Origin: a virus
DNA: 57,964 bases
Direction: 5' to 3' (one strand)
IMG/VR virus record: IMGVR_UViG_3300020709_000001
Location: 1 to 57,964 of that record
Part shown: piece after piece, positions 33,362 to 40,923 of the stretch
How the letters are laid out: every line of letters begins with the position of its first letter
How positions within the stretch are numbered: position 1 is the first letter of the stretch
Made by a program: the position numbers and the translations under genes
Notes under the pieces: generated by a model
Told to the model about the DNA's origin: nothing
The model's input: the letters and a program-made list of their open reading frames with translations, nothing else
Databases searched by the model: none

Positions 33362-35182
33362 ATGACAGATCCAATCTTTTTGGATTTTGAGACAGAAGCC
33401 ATCGGGCCAAGACCGGAACAGTATCCGCCTAAACCCGTTGGCTTGGCTGTTTTAGATCGTACAAACCAGTTTAAATCTGGATATTACGCATTTTGTCATG
33501 ACAGCAACAATAATTGCACTTATGAAGATGCAAGAAGACTATTAATTCGTATATGGGAATCAGGTAGATCTATTTGTTTTCATAATGCAATGTTTGATAT
33601 GTCAGTCATTACTGAGAAATTTAACCTACCTTTTATTTCTGCAGAAAGGGTACATGATACCTTGGTATTAGCTTTCTTGTACAATCCATATGTCAGAAGT
33701 TTATCATTAAAAGAACTATGTGTTGAATGGCTTAATATACAGCCTGAAGAGCGTGATCAGCTCTTTGAATGGCTAGTCAATCACATACCTGCAGTTGCCA
33801 AAAAACCTAAGACCGCTGGAGCTTACATTGCCCGTGGTCCGGCGGACCTTGTAGGAATGTATGCAGAGGCCGACGTTGCATTAACAGCCAAGCTATGGGA
33901 CTTTACCTTAACTGTTAGACAGCATATGCCACGGGCCTATCTCAGGGAAATTGAGCTAATGCCTGTTTTATTGGAAAACTCTAAGTTAGGTATCCGAGTG
34001 GATAGAGATGGTCTGAATCAGTCATTGGAAAAAGCCAAGGCAGATATTTTTCAATGTGAGGTCTGGTTGAATAAATACTTCAATGCAGACGATATTAACT
34101 ATAATTCTGGTGCTCAGCTGGTTCAAATCATTCAAAATAAAGGTTGTTATGACAAGAACAAAAAGTGGCCAACGAGTGATAAAGGTACGCCTTTGTCAGA
34201 TAAAGATACACTTGCAAATCTGATTACAGATCCTGAGCTATCATCCGTTCTACGGCATCGAGATGTGTTGGTCAAATTGACAGGCACATACATCGAGCCA
34301 TGGTTAGAGCAGTCTGCTTCTACAGGTCGGATTTATACAGAGTGGAACACGGTGAGAGGTGAAGCAGGAGGTACTAGAACAGGCCGACTATCATCAAAGC
34401 CGACTCTACAGACAATGCCTACACGAGGCCCAAAGACTCCTCTACCCTCCGAGATTCGTGATCTTATTATACCTAAGGTTCGTGAGTACATTCTGCCCGA
34501 TGAAGGCCATTCCATGATTGCCTGTGACTACAATGCGCAGGAGCTTAGATTGTTTGCCTACTTTGAGGATGGAAAACTAAAGCAGCAATACCTTAAAGAC
34601 CCTAAAGCTGATCTACATACATTCAGTAAAAACTTAATGAGTGAAAAAGTGGGTAGAGACATTCCTCGTGATTATGTAAAGACTCTATCATTCGGTATTT
34701 TGTATGGTGCAGGCCCTAAAAAGCTATCTGAGATGCTAAGAATTCCGTATGAAGAAGCTAAAGAACTCGTGGATCTTTACAAAACAGAGGTTGCTACAGG
34801 TCTGCCTAAAATTAATGAAGATCTTATAGCTAGATACAGAGCAAAGATACCATTTAAGACAGTTGGCGGACGTCTAATAAAAGGCGAACCGCCAAAGATA
34901 ATCCATGGTAAATTAATGGAATTCGGATTTAAATCTCTTAATACATTAATTCAAGGATCTGGTGCTGATATGGCAAAGAAAGCTATGATTGATTATGCCA
35001 AAGTAGCTACGCATTCACGGCTTTTACTATCTTTGCATGATGAAATTGTTATTACTTGTCAAAAAGGGTATGAAGAGCAAGAGTCTAAAAAACTAGAATT
35101 AAGTATGGTCAATGCATTTCCAATGGATGTCCCTTTTATTGCCGAGGCTGTAATAGGCAACAACTTTGCAGAAACTAAATAA
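33362..35182 (+). CDS. DNA polymerase I family (family A) replicative polymerase
   Basis: 606 aa. N-terminal 3'-5' exonuclease with LDFETEA (about residues 8-14), FHNAMFDM and a later AEADVALT. Polymerase motif A is DYNAQELRLFA (about 387), motif B RDYVKTLSFGILYGAG (about 435), and motif C LLSLHDEIVI (about 558). No 5' nuclease domain, as usual for phage enzymes. It is the main replication enzyme, working with the primase-helicase. The length is close to that of T7-like polymerases (about 700) but shorter. Confidence 0.95.
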   Translation: MTDPIFLDFETEAIGPRPEQYPPKPVGLAVLDRTNQFKSGYYAFCHDSNNNCTYEDARRLLIRIWESGRSICFHNAMFDMSVITEKFNLPFISAERVHDTLVLAFLYNPYVRSLSLKELCVEWLNIQPEERDQLFEWLVNHIPAVAKKPKTAGAYIARGPADLVGMYAEADVALTAKLWDFTLTVRQHMPRAYLREIELMPVLLENSKLGIRVDRDGLNQSLEKAKADIFQCEVWLNKYFNADDINYNSGAQLVQIIQNKGCYDKNKKWPTSDKGTPLSDKDTLANLITDPELSSVLRHRDVLVKLTGTYIEPWLEQSASTGRIYTEWNTVRGEAGGTRTGRLSSKPTLQTMPTRGPKTPLPSEIRDLIIPKVREYILPDEGHSMIACDYNAQELRLFAYFEDGKLKQQYLKDPKADLHTFSKNLMSEKVGRDIPRDYVKTLSFGILYGAGPKKLSEMLRIPYEEAKELVDLYKTEVATGLPKINEDLIARYRAKIPFKTVGGRLIKGEPPKIIHGKLMEFGFKSLNTLIQGSGADMAKKAMIDYAKVATHSRLLLSLHDEIVITCQKGYEEQESKKLELSMVNAFPMDVPFIAEAVIGNNFAETK

Positions 35183-35190
35183 GGAGCAAT

Positions 35191-35700
35191 ATGTCTATTA
35201 AAACAGAACAAGAAGTACAAGAAATGATGGAAGGTAAAGATGCGCCATTAACCGATATGATTTATGGCATTCCACAACAGCCTACTCATCGTGATACAGA
35301 TATATTGCCTGAACCAAATGGTTTATTAAGAGGTGAAAGTAATCCATTACAGTTATTTATTAACATGTATCAACCCGGCGAATTTGTTACTAAAGAACAG
35401 TTTAGAAAGCACTTACTTCAGATTTTAAATAATTGGCACAAGTCAATGACTGAAAAAGAAGAATGGGCTGGAAATCATCAGCTAGGAATATCTTTAAAAC
35501 AAACATCTCCTCATGTGCAATGGGGCGATAAGTTTAAAGGATCTATGTTTTATGTAAAAGCTGAGACACATTTTGAAAAATGGTTATTTGATGACACTAT
35601 GACCACAGAAAAGAAATCAGTGGGCGCATTAAACCAAAAGCAATTGCATAAAGCTTTAGATGACTTTATTGCTACATTTAAGGAAACTGACAATGGCTGA
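35191..35700 (+). CDS. Conserved replication-module protein
   Basis: 169 aa. It contains NPLQLFINMYQPGEFVTKEQ and a C-terminal helical part. AAGGAG precedes the ATG. It lies between polymerase and nuclease genes, so a replication or recombination role is likely, but no motif supports a specific one. Confidence 0.55.
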   Translation: MSIKTEQEVQEMMEGKDAPLTDMIYGIPQQPTHRDTDILPEPNGLLRGESNPLQLFINMYQPGEFVTKEQFRKHLLQILNNWHKSMTEKEEWAGNHQLGISLKQTSPHVQWGDKFKGSMFYVKAETHFEKWLFDDTMTTEKKSVGALNQKQLHKALDDFIATFKETDNG

Positions 35701-35971
35701 GCAATCTGATTTTCAAAAACAGTTCTTTGCTAAAGGAACAGGCGGTACTTTATTTACTCAAAAAGAGTTTGATGATGCCTTGGTTATGGCTAAAGCTGAA
35801 ATTATGTCTATGGCAATTGAAGCATCTAAAATGGCAGTTGCAATGGAACGTGAAGCATGCGCCAAATTAGTTGATGATGAAGGCGAAAATCATACAGACA
35901 TGCCATATAAAGAGCACTTTAGTGAATTAGCCGAAAGAATCCGCAACCGAATTCCAAGTCAAAGACAATGA
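35693..35971 (+). CDS. Small helical protein
   Basis: 92 aa from the ATG at 35693 (8-nt overlap with the previous stop). Ala/Met/Glu-rich helix (MAKAEIMSMAIEASKMAVAM, then EREACAKLVDDEGE). Proteins with such EREACAKL stretches are common in phage early operons; function unknown. Confidence 0.5.
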   Translation: MAEQSDFQKQFFAKGTGGTLFTQKEFDDALVMAKAEIMSMAIEASKMAVAMEREACAKLVDDEGENHTDMPYKEHFSELAERIRNRIPSQRQ

Positions 35972-36606
35972 TCCATTCATACTCCGCAGTTAAAATGCAT
36001 GAGCAATGTGCTCGTAAATATAAATTTGTCCGTATTGATAAGCTTCAGGATAAATCAGGTGAAGCTGCCAATCGAGGCAAAATGATTCATGAAGAGATTG
36101 AAGCCATTCTTAAAGGCGGATTGCCTATCTTATCAGAGGATATTGCTTATTTAGATGATAAACTATCTAATTGGCTAAAGCTAAAAGCTGCATCTGAAAT
36201 GACTATTGCAGTCGATAAATCATGGAGCCCTGTTTTATACAATGATCCAACTGCTATGTTTCGTGGTGTGATTGACTTGTATATTGAGAATGGTCCTGAA
36301 GCTACTATCATTGACTTTAAAACAGGTAAGCATCGTGATTATTCGGATCAAGTATCAGTATATGCAGCATTAATTATGTCATGTAAACCTCATATTGAAT
36401 ATGTCAAAACTGCTATCGAGTTTCTTGACCTTGCTAAAACCGATGAATACAAACTAATTACAAGAGTAGACTTACCGACTTTACAAGTCCAGTTAAAACA
36501 TCGGCTTGAAAATGTGGAAAAAGATAAGATTTTTGCCCCTAATCCATCATTCTTGTGTAATTACTGCAATTTTAGTAAGAAAAGTGGCGGCCCATGTAAA
36601 TGGTAA
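35968..36606 (+). CDS. Cas4/RecB-like PD-(D/E)XK exonuclease with Fe-S cysteines
   Basis: 212 aa. SAVKMHEQCARKYKFV places Cys14 near the N-terminus. FRGVIDLYIENGPEATIIDF followed by KTGK gives the nuclease core (Asp, Asp-x-Lys), and QVSVYAAL is the usual Q-x3-Y motif. CNYCNFSKKSGGPC adds three C-terminal cysteines. This is the arrangement of Cas4/AddB-type 4Fe-4S nucleases. Probably processes DNA ends in recombination-linked replication. Confidence 0.85.
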   Translation: MIHSYSAVKMHEQCARKYKFVRIDKLQDKSGEAANRGKMIHEEIEAILKGGLPILSEDIAYLDDKLSNWLKLKAASEMTIAVDKSWSPVLYNDPTAMFRGVIDLYIENGPEATIIDFKTGKHRDYSDQVSVYAALIMSCKPHIEYVKTAIEFLDLAKTDEYKLITRVDLPTLQVQLKHRLENVEKDKIFAPNPSFLCNYCNFSKKSGGPCKW

Positions 36607-36905
36607 CTAAAGTACTTGAACGAGATCTGGAAAGACATTTTTCAGCAGAATGCAAACGCTTAAAGACTACATCAATTAAGCTGCATTTAAAGTTCAGTAC
36701 AGGATACCCTGACCGTCTTGTTGTTTTGCCGTTTAATAAAGTGCTATGGATTGAGCTAAAAACACTAACAGGAAAGTTATCAGCTAGACAAGAACATATA
36801 CATATGTTATTACGATTACATCATCATTGCGTACTCGTATTAAGAACAAAAGAGGAAATTACCAATGCTTTGGAAGCCACACGAGTACCAAACAAAAGCA
36901 ATTAA
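36600..36905 (+). CDS. VRR-NUC domain nuclease
   Basis: 101 aa. STGYPDRLVVL and LWIELKT are the catalytic Asp and Glu-x-Lys of the VRR-NUC branch of PD-(D/E)XK nucleases, followed by SARQEHIHMLL. Such stand-alone phage nucleases cut branched DNA. It overlaps the helicase start by 41 nt, the usual pairing with SNF2 helicases. Confidence 0.85.
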   Translation: MVTKVLERDLERHFSAECKRLKTTSIKLHLKFSTGYPDRLVVLPFNKVLWIELKTLTGKLSARQEHIHMLLRLHHHCVLVLRTKEEITNALEATRVPNKSN

Positions 36906-38235
36906 GTTTCTCCTAGAAAATGGTTCAGGCCAATTATGGCTAAGCCCAGGGCTAGGAAAAACCGCAATTACGCTTGAAACAATCAAGTTATTAATTGAAG
37001 CCAATGCAGTAAAGAAAGTCTTAGTTATAGCGCCTTTACGACCTTGCTATGCAGTTTGGCCTGATGAAATACAAAAATGGGATAACTTTAAAGACATTAC
37101 TTGCAGTGTGCTTCATGGCCCTCAGAAAGACAAGAAAATCCATGATAAGGCAACCATTCATGTGGTTAACTTTGATGGTCTGGCATGGTTATCCAATACC
37201 TTTAGAAGGTTAGGAGTTAAACTACCTTATGACATGCTTATTGTGGACGAAATAAGCTATTTAAAAAATACTCGTACACAAAGATTTAAGTCTTTAAGCC
37301 CTTTATTAGATCACTTTCCTAGACGAATTGGATTAACAGGATCTCCAGCATCTAATGGATTAATGGATATATTTGGGCCACAGCTTGTAATTGACCGTGG
37401 AGCCACGTTTGGTAAATATGTAACACACTTTAGAGCAAACTACTTCTATCCTAGTGGGTATGGCGGTTATACATGGGCTTTACAAACAGGTGCCGAAGAA
37501 CGAATTTATGAAGCATTGGCTGATAAAGTATTAAGAATGTCGGCTGAAGACTATCTAGAACTACCTGAGCTAATCACCAATAAAGTATATGTGGATCTTC
37601 CGCCTGAAGCATTTAAGAAGTATAAAGAGCTTGAAGACAAGCTATTACTTGATATAGAAAGTGGCCAAGTTACTGCATCTACAGCAGCAGTTGCTATTGG
37701 TAAATGCCAGCAAATTTCTAATGGGGCAGTCTATTTAGACGGATCAGAGCGCGAAGTACAGCATATACACGATGCCAAACTGGAAGCGGTGATTGATATA
37801 GTAGAAGAATTATCAGGGCAGCCATGCTTGATTGGCTACCATTTTAAGCATGATTTAGACAGACTTAAGAAAGCATTTCCATCGGCGCCAGTGATTGGAT
37901 CAGGAGTTTCAGGTGATAAGCTAACTAAGATTATTAATGTATGGAATGAAGGTAAAACTCCTGTGCTTCTTGCCCATCCACAATCTGCAGGGCATGGCTT
38001 AAACTTACAAGGAGCTGGTCATGCTGTGATCTGGTTTAGTAATACTTGGTCCTTAGAAATCTATGAGCAGTTTGTAAGACGACTCTACCGTCAAGGACAA
38101 AGAAATAACATTATCATTCACCAGATTATTGGTAGAAAAACTATTGATGAAGCTATTATTAAAGCAATTGAAGGTAAAGATAAGACGCAACAAAGTCTTA
38201 TGAATGCAGTTAAAGCATATGCAAAAGAAAAATAA
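36865..38235 (+). CDS. SNF2-family DNA helicase/translocase
   Basis: 456 aa. Motif I SPGLGKTA (about residues 27-34), motif II IVDEISYLKN (about 127), motif III LTGSPASNG (about 160), motif V-VI region LQGAGHAVIWF and FVRRLYRQGQRNN (about 400). Typical compact phage SF2 helicase encoded with VRR-NUC. Probably acts in replication fork or branch processing. Confidence 0.9.
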   Translation: MLWKPHEYQTKAIKFLLENGSGQLWLSPGLGKTAITLETIKLLIEANAVKKVLVIAPLRPCYAVWPDEIQKWDNFKDITCSVLHGPQKDKKIHDKATIHVVNFDGLAWLSNTFRRLGVKLPYDMLIVDEISYLKNTRTQRFKSLSPLLDHFPRRIGLTGSPASNGLMDIFGPQLVIDRGATFGKYVTHFRANYFYPSGYGGYTWALQTGAEERIYEALADKVLRMSAEDYLELPELITNKVYVDLPPEAFKKYKELEDKLLLDIESGQVTASTAAVAIGKCQQISNGAVYLDGSEREVQHIHDAKLEAVIDIVEELSGQPCLIGYHFKHDLDRLKKAFPSAPVIGSGVSGDKLTKIINVWNEGKTPVLLAHPQSAGHGLNLQGAGHAVIWFSNTWSLEIYEQFVRRLYRQGQRNNIIIHQIIGRKTIDEAIIKAIEGKDKTQQSLMNAVKAYAKEK

Positions 38236-38236
38236 G

Positions 38237-38267
38237 TGTTTACTTATAAGTAAACACATGGTACAAT
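38237..38267 (+). promoter_or_regulatory. Promoter with 20-bp TGTTTAC palindrome
   Basis: Perfect palindrome TGTTTACTTATAAGTAAACA (38237-38256) overlapping the -35 TTTACT (38239-38244); 17-nt spacer; extended -10 TGGTACAAT (hexamer 38262-38267). A protein bound to the palindrome would block the promoter. It drives the gene group from 38297. Confidence 0.65.
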
Positions 38268-38296
38268 GATTTGTTGTTAACTAAAAAGGATAAATC

Positions 38297-38497
38297 ATGA
38301 ATCAAGCAGATAAAGATGCACAAAAATGGATGGAAGCCAATGCAAAATGGCAACAACGAGAACTATACAAAGCCAAAGAAACAGGCCAACTTCACTATAT
38401 CAGTCAGCATGGCGATGTTGTGATGTATAACCCAAAAGATGCACAAGATCTTTTAATCAATATAGCAAAACAACTTGGAGAAAACAATGCTGGATAA
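38297..38497 (+). CDS. Small early protein
   Basis: 66 aa (MNQADKDAQKWMEANAKWQQ...), helical N-terminus and YISQHGDVVMYNP strand. AAGGA upstream of the ATG. Overlaps the next gene by 11 nt. Function unknown. Confidence 0.5.
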   Translation: MNQADKDAQKWMEANAKWQQRELYKAKETGQLHYISQHGDVVMYNPKDAQDLLINIAKQLGENNAG

Positions 38498-38939
38498 CTT
38501 ATATGTGTATATAGCAGCCCCGTTTTTTAATGAAACTCAAATCAGACGTTTAGAGTTTGTTAAAGAGATTCTAGAAGATAAACAAATTCCTTTTTTCAGC
38601 CCTAAAGATGAAAGTTTGTTTATGCCTGGTATTACAACCCCTGAAGAAGTCTTTGCATCTAACATGGCTGCATTGGATAAAACGACTTTATTGGTCTGTA
38701 TTACTGATGACAAAGACACAGGCACAATCTTTGAAGCAGGCTATTGTAGTGCAAAGAATATTCCGATTATCTATCTTTGGACAACGGCACAAAAAGGTCA
38801 AAAATTCAATATTATGTTAGCTGCATCTGGATCAGTATGCACTTCATATACTCAGCTTCGTGATGCATTAGAAGATGTGTTGGAAACTCAGCGCTTTACT
38901 CGTAAGGATTGGTCTAAAGAGGCTATTGACTATGAATGA
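38487..38939 (+). CDS. Nucleoside 2-deoxyribosyltransferase-like enzyme
   Basis: 150 aa from the ATG at 38487, with GGAG six bases upstream. VYIAAPFFNETQIRR (residues 7-21) is the nucleotide-binding start, and DTGTIFEAGYC (77-87) holds the likely catalytic Glu83. The family moves deoxyribose between bases or hydrolyses deoxynucleotides. It is followed by an HD phosphohydrolase, a pairing that fits nucleotide salvage. Confidence 0.8.
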   Translation: MLDNLYVYIAAPFFNETQIRRLEFVKEILEDKQIPFFSPKDESLFMPGITTPEEVFASNMAALDKTTLLVCITDDKDTGTIFEAGYCSAKNIPIIYLWTTAQKGQKFNIMLAASGSVCTSYTQLRDALEDVLETQRFTRKDWSKEAIDYE

Positions 38940-39438
38940 AAAAGACCTAGACTTCTTTATGAGAAGTTATTCATTAGAGCACACAAAACGATACTCTATG
39001 AAACCTGTAGTTCATCCAGAATCCGTAGCTACTCATAGTTTCTTTGTAGCTCTTGGTGTTTTAATGATGTCTAAAGAATATGAATTTGATGTTGATATAG
39101 CATTAAAGATTGCTTTATGCCATGATTTAGCAGAGATGGAAATATCAGATGTTAACCATCTCGTCAAAAAGAATTACCCACATGTTGCCGATGCACTTAA
39201 AGATGCAGAAGCACAGATAGTAGAAAACTTTCCAGAACAGGTACGTGAATTCTGTGATATGTACCATAATGATACACCAGAAGCATTGGTGGTTCATTAT
39301 TGTGATGCACTTCAATGTCTACAATATGCCGATAATGAAATCAAAATGGGCAATACTGGTTATATGGTAGATGTATACACCAATAGTGCAAAGCGCATGG
39401 CTGTGCTAGCTCATAAACTGGAGGCATACAAAGTATGA
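38932..39438 (+). CDS. HD-domain 5'-deoxynucleotidase (YfbR-like)
   Basis: 168 aa from the ATG at 38932 (8-nt overlap). Metal ligands His35 (VATHSF), His64-Asp65 (CHDLAEME) and Asp126 (YCDALQ) give the H...HD...D order of the family. YfbR-like enzymes remove the 5' phosphate from dNMPs. In the phage it could tune the dNMP pool used by the deaminase and the ThyX-like enzyme. Confidence 0.8.
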   Translation: MNEKDLDFFMRSYSLEHTKRYSMKPVVHPESVATHSFFVALGVLMMSKEYEFDVDIALKIALCHDLAEMEISDVNHLVKKNYPHVADALKDAEAQIVENFPEQVREFCDMYHNDTPEALVVHYCDALQCLQYADNEIKMGNTGYMVDVYTNSAKRMAVLAHKLEAYKV

Positions 39439-39716
39439 ACAATGAACCAGTAGCGTGGATGACAGAAAATGGATATTTAATTACTAAAGATGAAAATCTT
39501 GCAAATATTATTAAAGAAAAAGGTGAAGAACCAATTATTCCACTCTACACCCATCCAGCAAAGACACTAACAGATGAGGAAATAGAGCAAGTGCGTATAG
39601 CGATTATGGGGATAGCGTATTGGTGTGCTGATGAAAATATGCCAGAAGCCTATAACGCAGTGAAAGTGTGTTGTGGTGAAGTGTTAGAAATACTAAGAAA
39701 GGCACAAGAGAAATGA
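39435..39716 (+). CDS. EPVAW/PLYTHPAK module protein, copy 2
   Basis: 93 aa. It starts MNNEPVAWMTENGYLITKDE, has IPLYTHPAKTLTDEEI and ends LRKAQEK in a junction repeat. The DNA of the two motifs is almost identical to that in the genes at 29862 and 40055, showing recent duplication. The middle and C-terminal helices differ. Function unknown; related motifs occur in phage Ea22/ead-type accessory proteins. Confidence 0.65.
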   Translation: MNNEPVAWMTENGYLITKDENLANIIKEKGEEPIIPLYTHPAKTLTDEEIEQVRIAIMGIAYWCADENMPEAYNAVKVCCGEVLEILRKAQEK

Positions 39717-39811
39717 ATAAGTTAGATTGCAAAGACAAAGGATTGTTATTGGCTATTGCTATGTATTTTATTGGAATTATCAATGCTTATTTGATATGGG
39801 GTGTTAAATGA
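39713..39811 (+). CDS. Small membrane protein in junction-repeat cluster
   Basis: 32 aa (MNKLDCKDKGLLLAIAMYFI...), one membrane segment (residues about 11-29). It starts inside a junction repeat. Its stop overlaps a seven-codon frame MRKAQEK (39808-39831) made of the next repeat. Confidence 0.5.
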   Translation: MNKLDCKDKGLLLAIAMYFIGIINAYLIWGVK

Positions 39812-39827
39812 GAAAGGCACAAGAGAA

Positions 39828-40058
39828 ATGATAATAGCGTTCAAAGAAATTCCAATAGGAAAATTTAGTTTGCGGTTTTATAAAACAGACCATGTTTGGA
39901 CTTGCACAATAAATGAAGATGTATTGAATGAAATTAGAGAATTAACCAGACCGCAAGAAGACTTGTATAACCCTTATGCAGTTCCGCATTTTGTATTAAA
40001 TCCACCAACCGAACTGCCAGTTAGTTTTATTGCTGAAGAAAAGGCACAAGAGAAATGA
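39828..40058 (+). CDS. Small protein ending in KAQEK
   Basis: 76 aa from the ATG at 39828 inside a junction repeat (MIIAFKEIPIGKFSLRFYKT...), a beta-rich core, and the end LPVSFIAEEKAQEK. Unrelated in its core to the EPVAW proteins; only the last residues are shared. Function unknown. Confidence 0.55.
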   Translation: MIIAFKEIPIGKFSLRFYKTDHVWTCTINEDVLNEIRELTRPQEDLYNPYAVPHFVLNPPTELPVSFIAEEKAQEK

Positions 40059-40312
40059 ACAATGAACCAGTAGCGTGGATGGTAGATGGTGTGCTTTTTA
40101 CTAGCTTGGGTGCAGCATTAAACATATCTTTTGATATTGAACAGCCTTGTATTCCACTCTACACCCACCCAGCAAAGGCACTAACAGAACAAGACTTGGA
40201 TAAATTGGTTAAAGATGCTGAAGAAAGCGGTTATATGGATATGTATATAACAGGTCTTATTGATGGATTTAATAATGCTAGAGAAATACTAAAAAAGGCA
40301 CAAGAGAAATGA
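40055..40312 (+). CDS. EPVAW/PLYTHPAK module protein, copy 3
   Basis: 85 aa. MNNEPVAWMVDGVLFTSLGA, then IPLYTHPAKALTEQDLDKLV and the end ILKKAQEK. Paralogue of the gene at 39435. The start and stop both lie in junction repeats. Function unknown. Confidence 0.65.
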   Translation: MNNEPVAWMVDGVLFTSLGAALNISFDIEQPCIPLYTHPAKALTEQDLDKLVKDAEESGYMDMYITGLIDGFNNAREILKKAQEK

Positions 40313-40524
40313 ATGGTAACGATTTAACAATCAACCGAGATATGAGCCAATACACAATCTTGAAATCTCCTGAGCCTATTGGATGGTGGCAGATTACACC
40401 TACCGTAGAAGGCGGTTGGTCAACAAGATTTGCGGTATATGCGCCATTAAACCCAACTCACATTAAAAACACAGAAGAATTGCTTGGTTGGAAATGGATT
40501 GCAGAAAAGGCACAAGAGAAATGA
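40309..40524 (+). CDS. Small protein ending in KAQEK
   Basis: 71 aa (MNGNDLTINRDMSQYTILKS...). PEPIGWWQITPTVEGGW may be a diverged form of the EPVAW motif. Ends WKWIAEKAQEK in a junction repeat. Function unknown. Confidence 0.55.
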   Translation: MNGNDLTINRDMSQYTILKSPEPIGWWQITPTVEGGWSTRFAVYAPLNPTHIKNTEELLGWKWIAEKAQEK

Positions 40525-40616
40525 CTACATTTTGGAGCAGAGTAACGATAACTATTTTAAGTATTATTGTAATTTTTCAGTCTTTTATGATGATTATTGC
40601 TAATAAACATTGTTAA
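40521..40616 (+). CDS. Small membrane protein in junction-repeat cluster
   Basis: 31 aa (MTTFWSRVTITILSIIVIFQ...), one membrane segment (about residues 7-27). Second tiny membrane peptide of the cluster; it starts in a junction repeat. Confidence 0.45.
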   Translation: MTTFWSRVTITILSIIVIFQSFMMIIANKHC

Positions 40617-40632
40617 GAAAGGCACAAGAGAA

Positions 40633-40923
40633 ATGACAACCACTGATCAAGTCATTAAAGAACGTGGTGAAGTTTATGGCGACTTTTTTGAAGGAATTAC
40701 ATTGGAAGCTCAAATCATTCAGCTATTAAAAGACCGTTATAAGCATCATTATGGCCTTGAAATGGGATTGGTTTATCAAATGTATTTTTCTAAGATAGCC
40801 ATGAAATTATCTAGATTAGCTGTTACACCAGACCATGTGGATAGTTGGCGAGATATTGCCGGTTATGCACGCCTTGTTGAATTACACTTACTAAAGAGAG
40901 TAGAAAATGCCAAAAATCCATAA
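40633..40923 (+). CDS. DUF6378-like phage protein
   Basis: 96 aa from the ATG at 40633, directly after the last junction repeat. TTDQVIKERGEVYGDFFEGI, a central MGLVYQMYFSKIAMKLSRLA and PDHVDSWRDIAGYARLVE are the pattern of a small all-helical family common beside nucleotide genes in phages. Function unknown; possibly MazG-related in fold. Confidence 0.65.
   Translation: MTTTDQVIKERGEVYGDFFEGITLEAQIIQLLKDRYKHHYGLEMGLVYQMYFSKIAMKLSRLAVTPDHVDSWRDIAGYARLVELHLLKRVENAKNP

Larger units (their letters stand above)
39698..40636 (+). repeat. Cluster of six junction repeats (19 bp) at gene borders
   Basis: AAAGGCACAAGAGAAATGA begins at 39698, 39813, 40040, 40294, 40506 and 40618. In four it encodes KAQEK-stop and overlaps the next ATG. 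At 39813 and 40618 the upstream gene has already ended, so only the ribosome-binding and start function remains. Confidence 0.85.
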
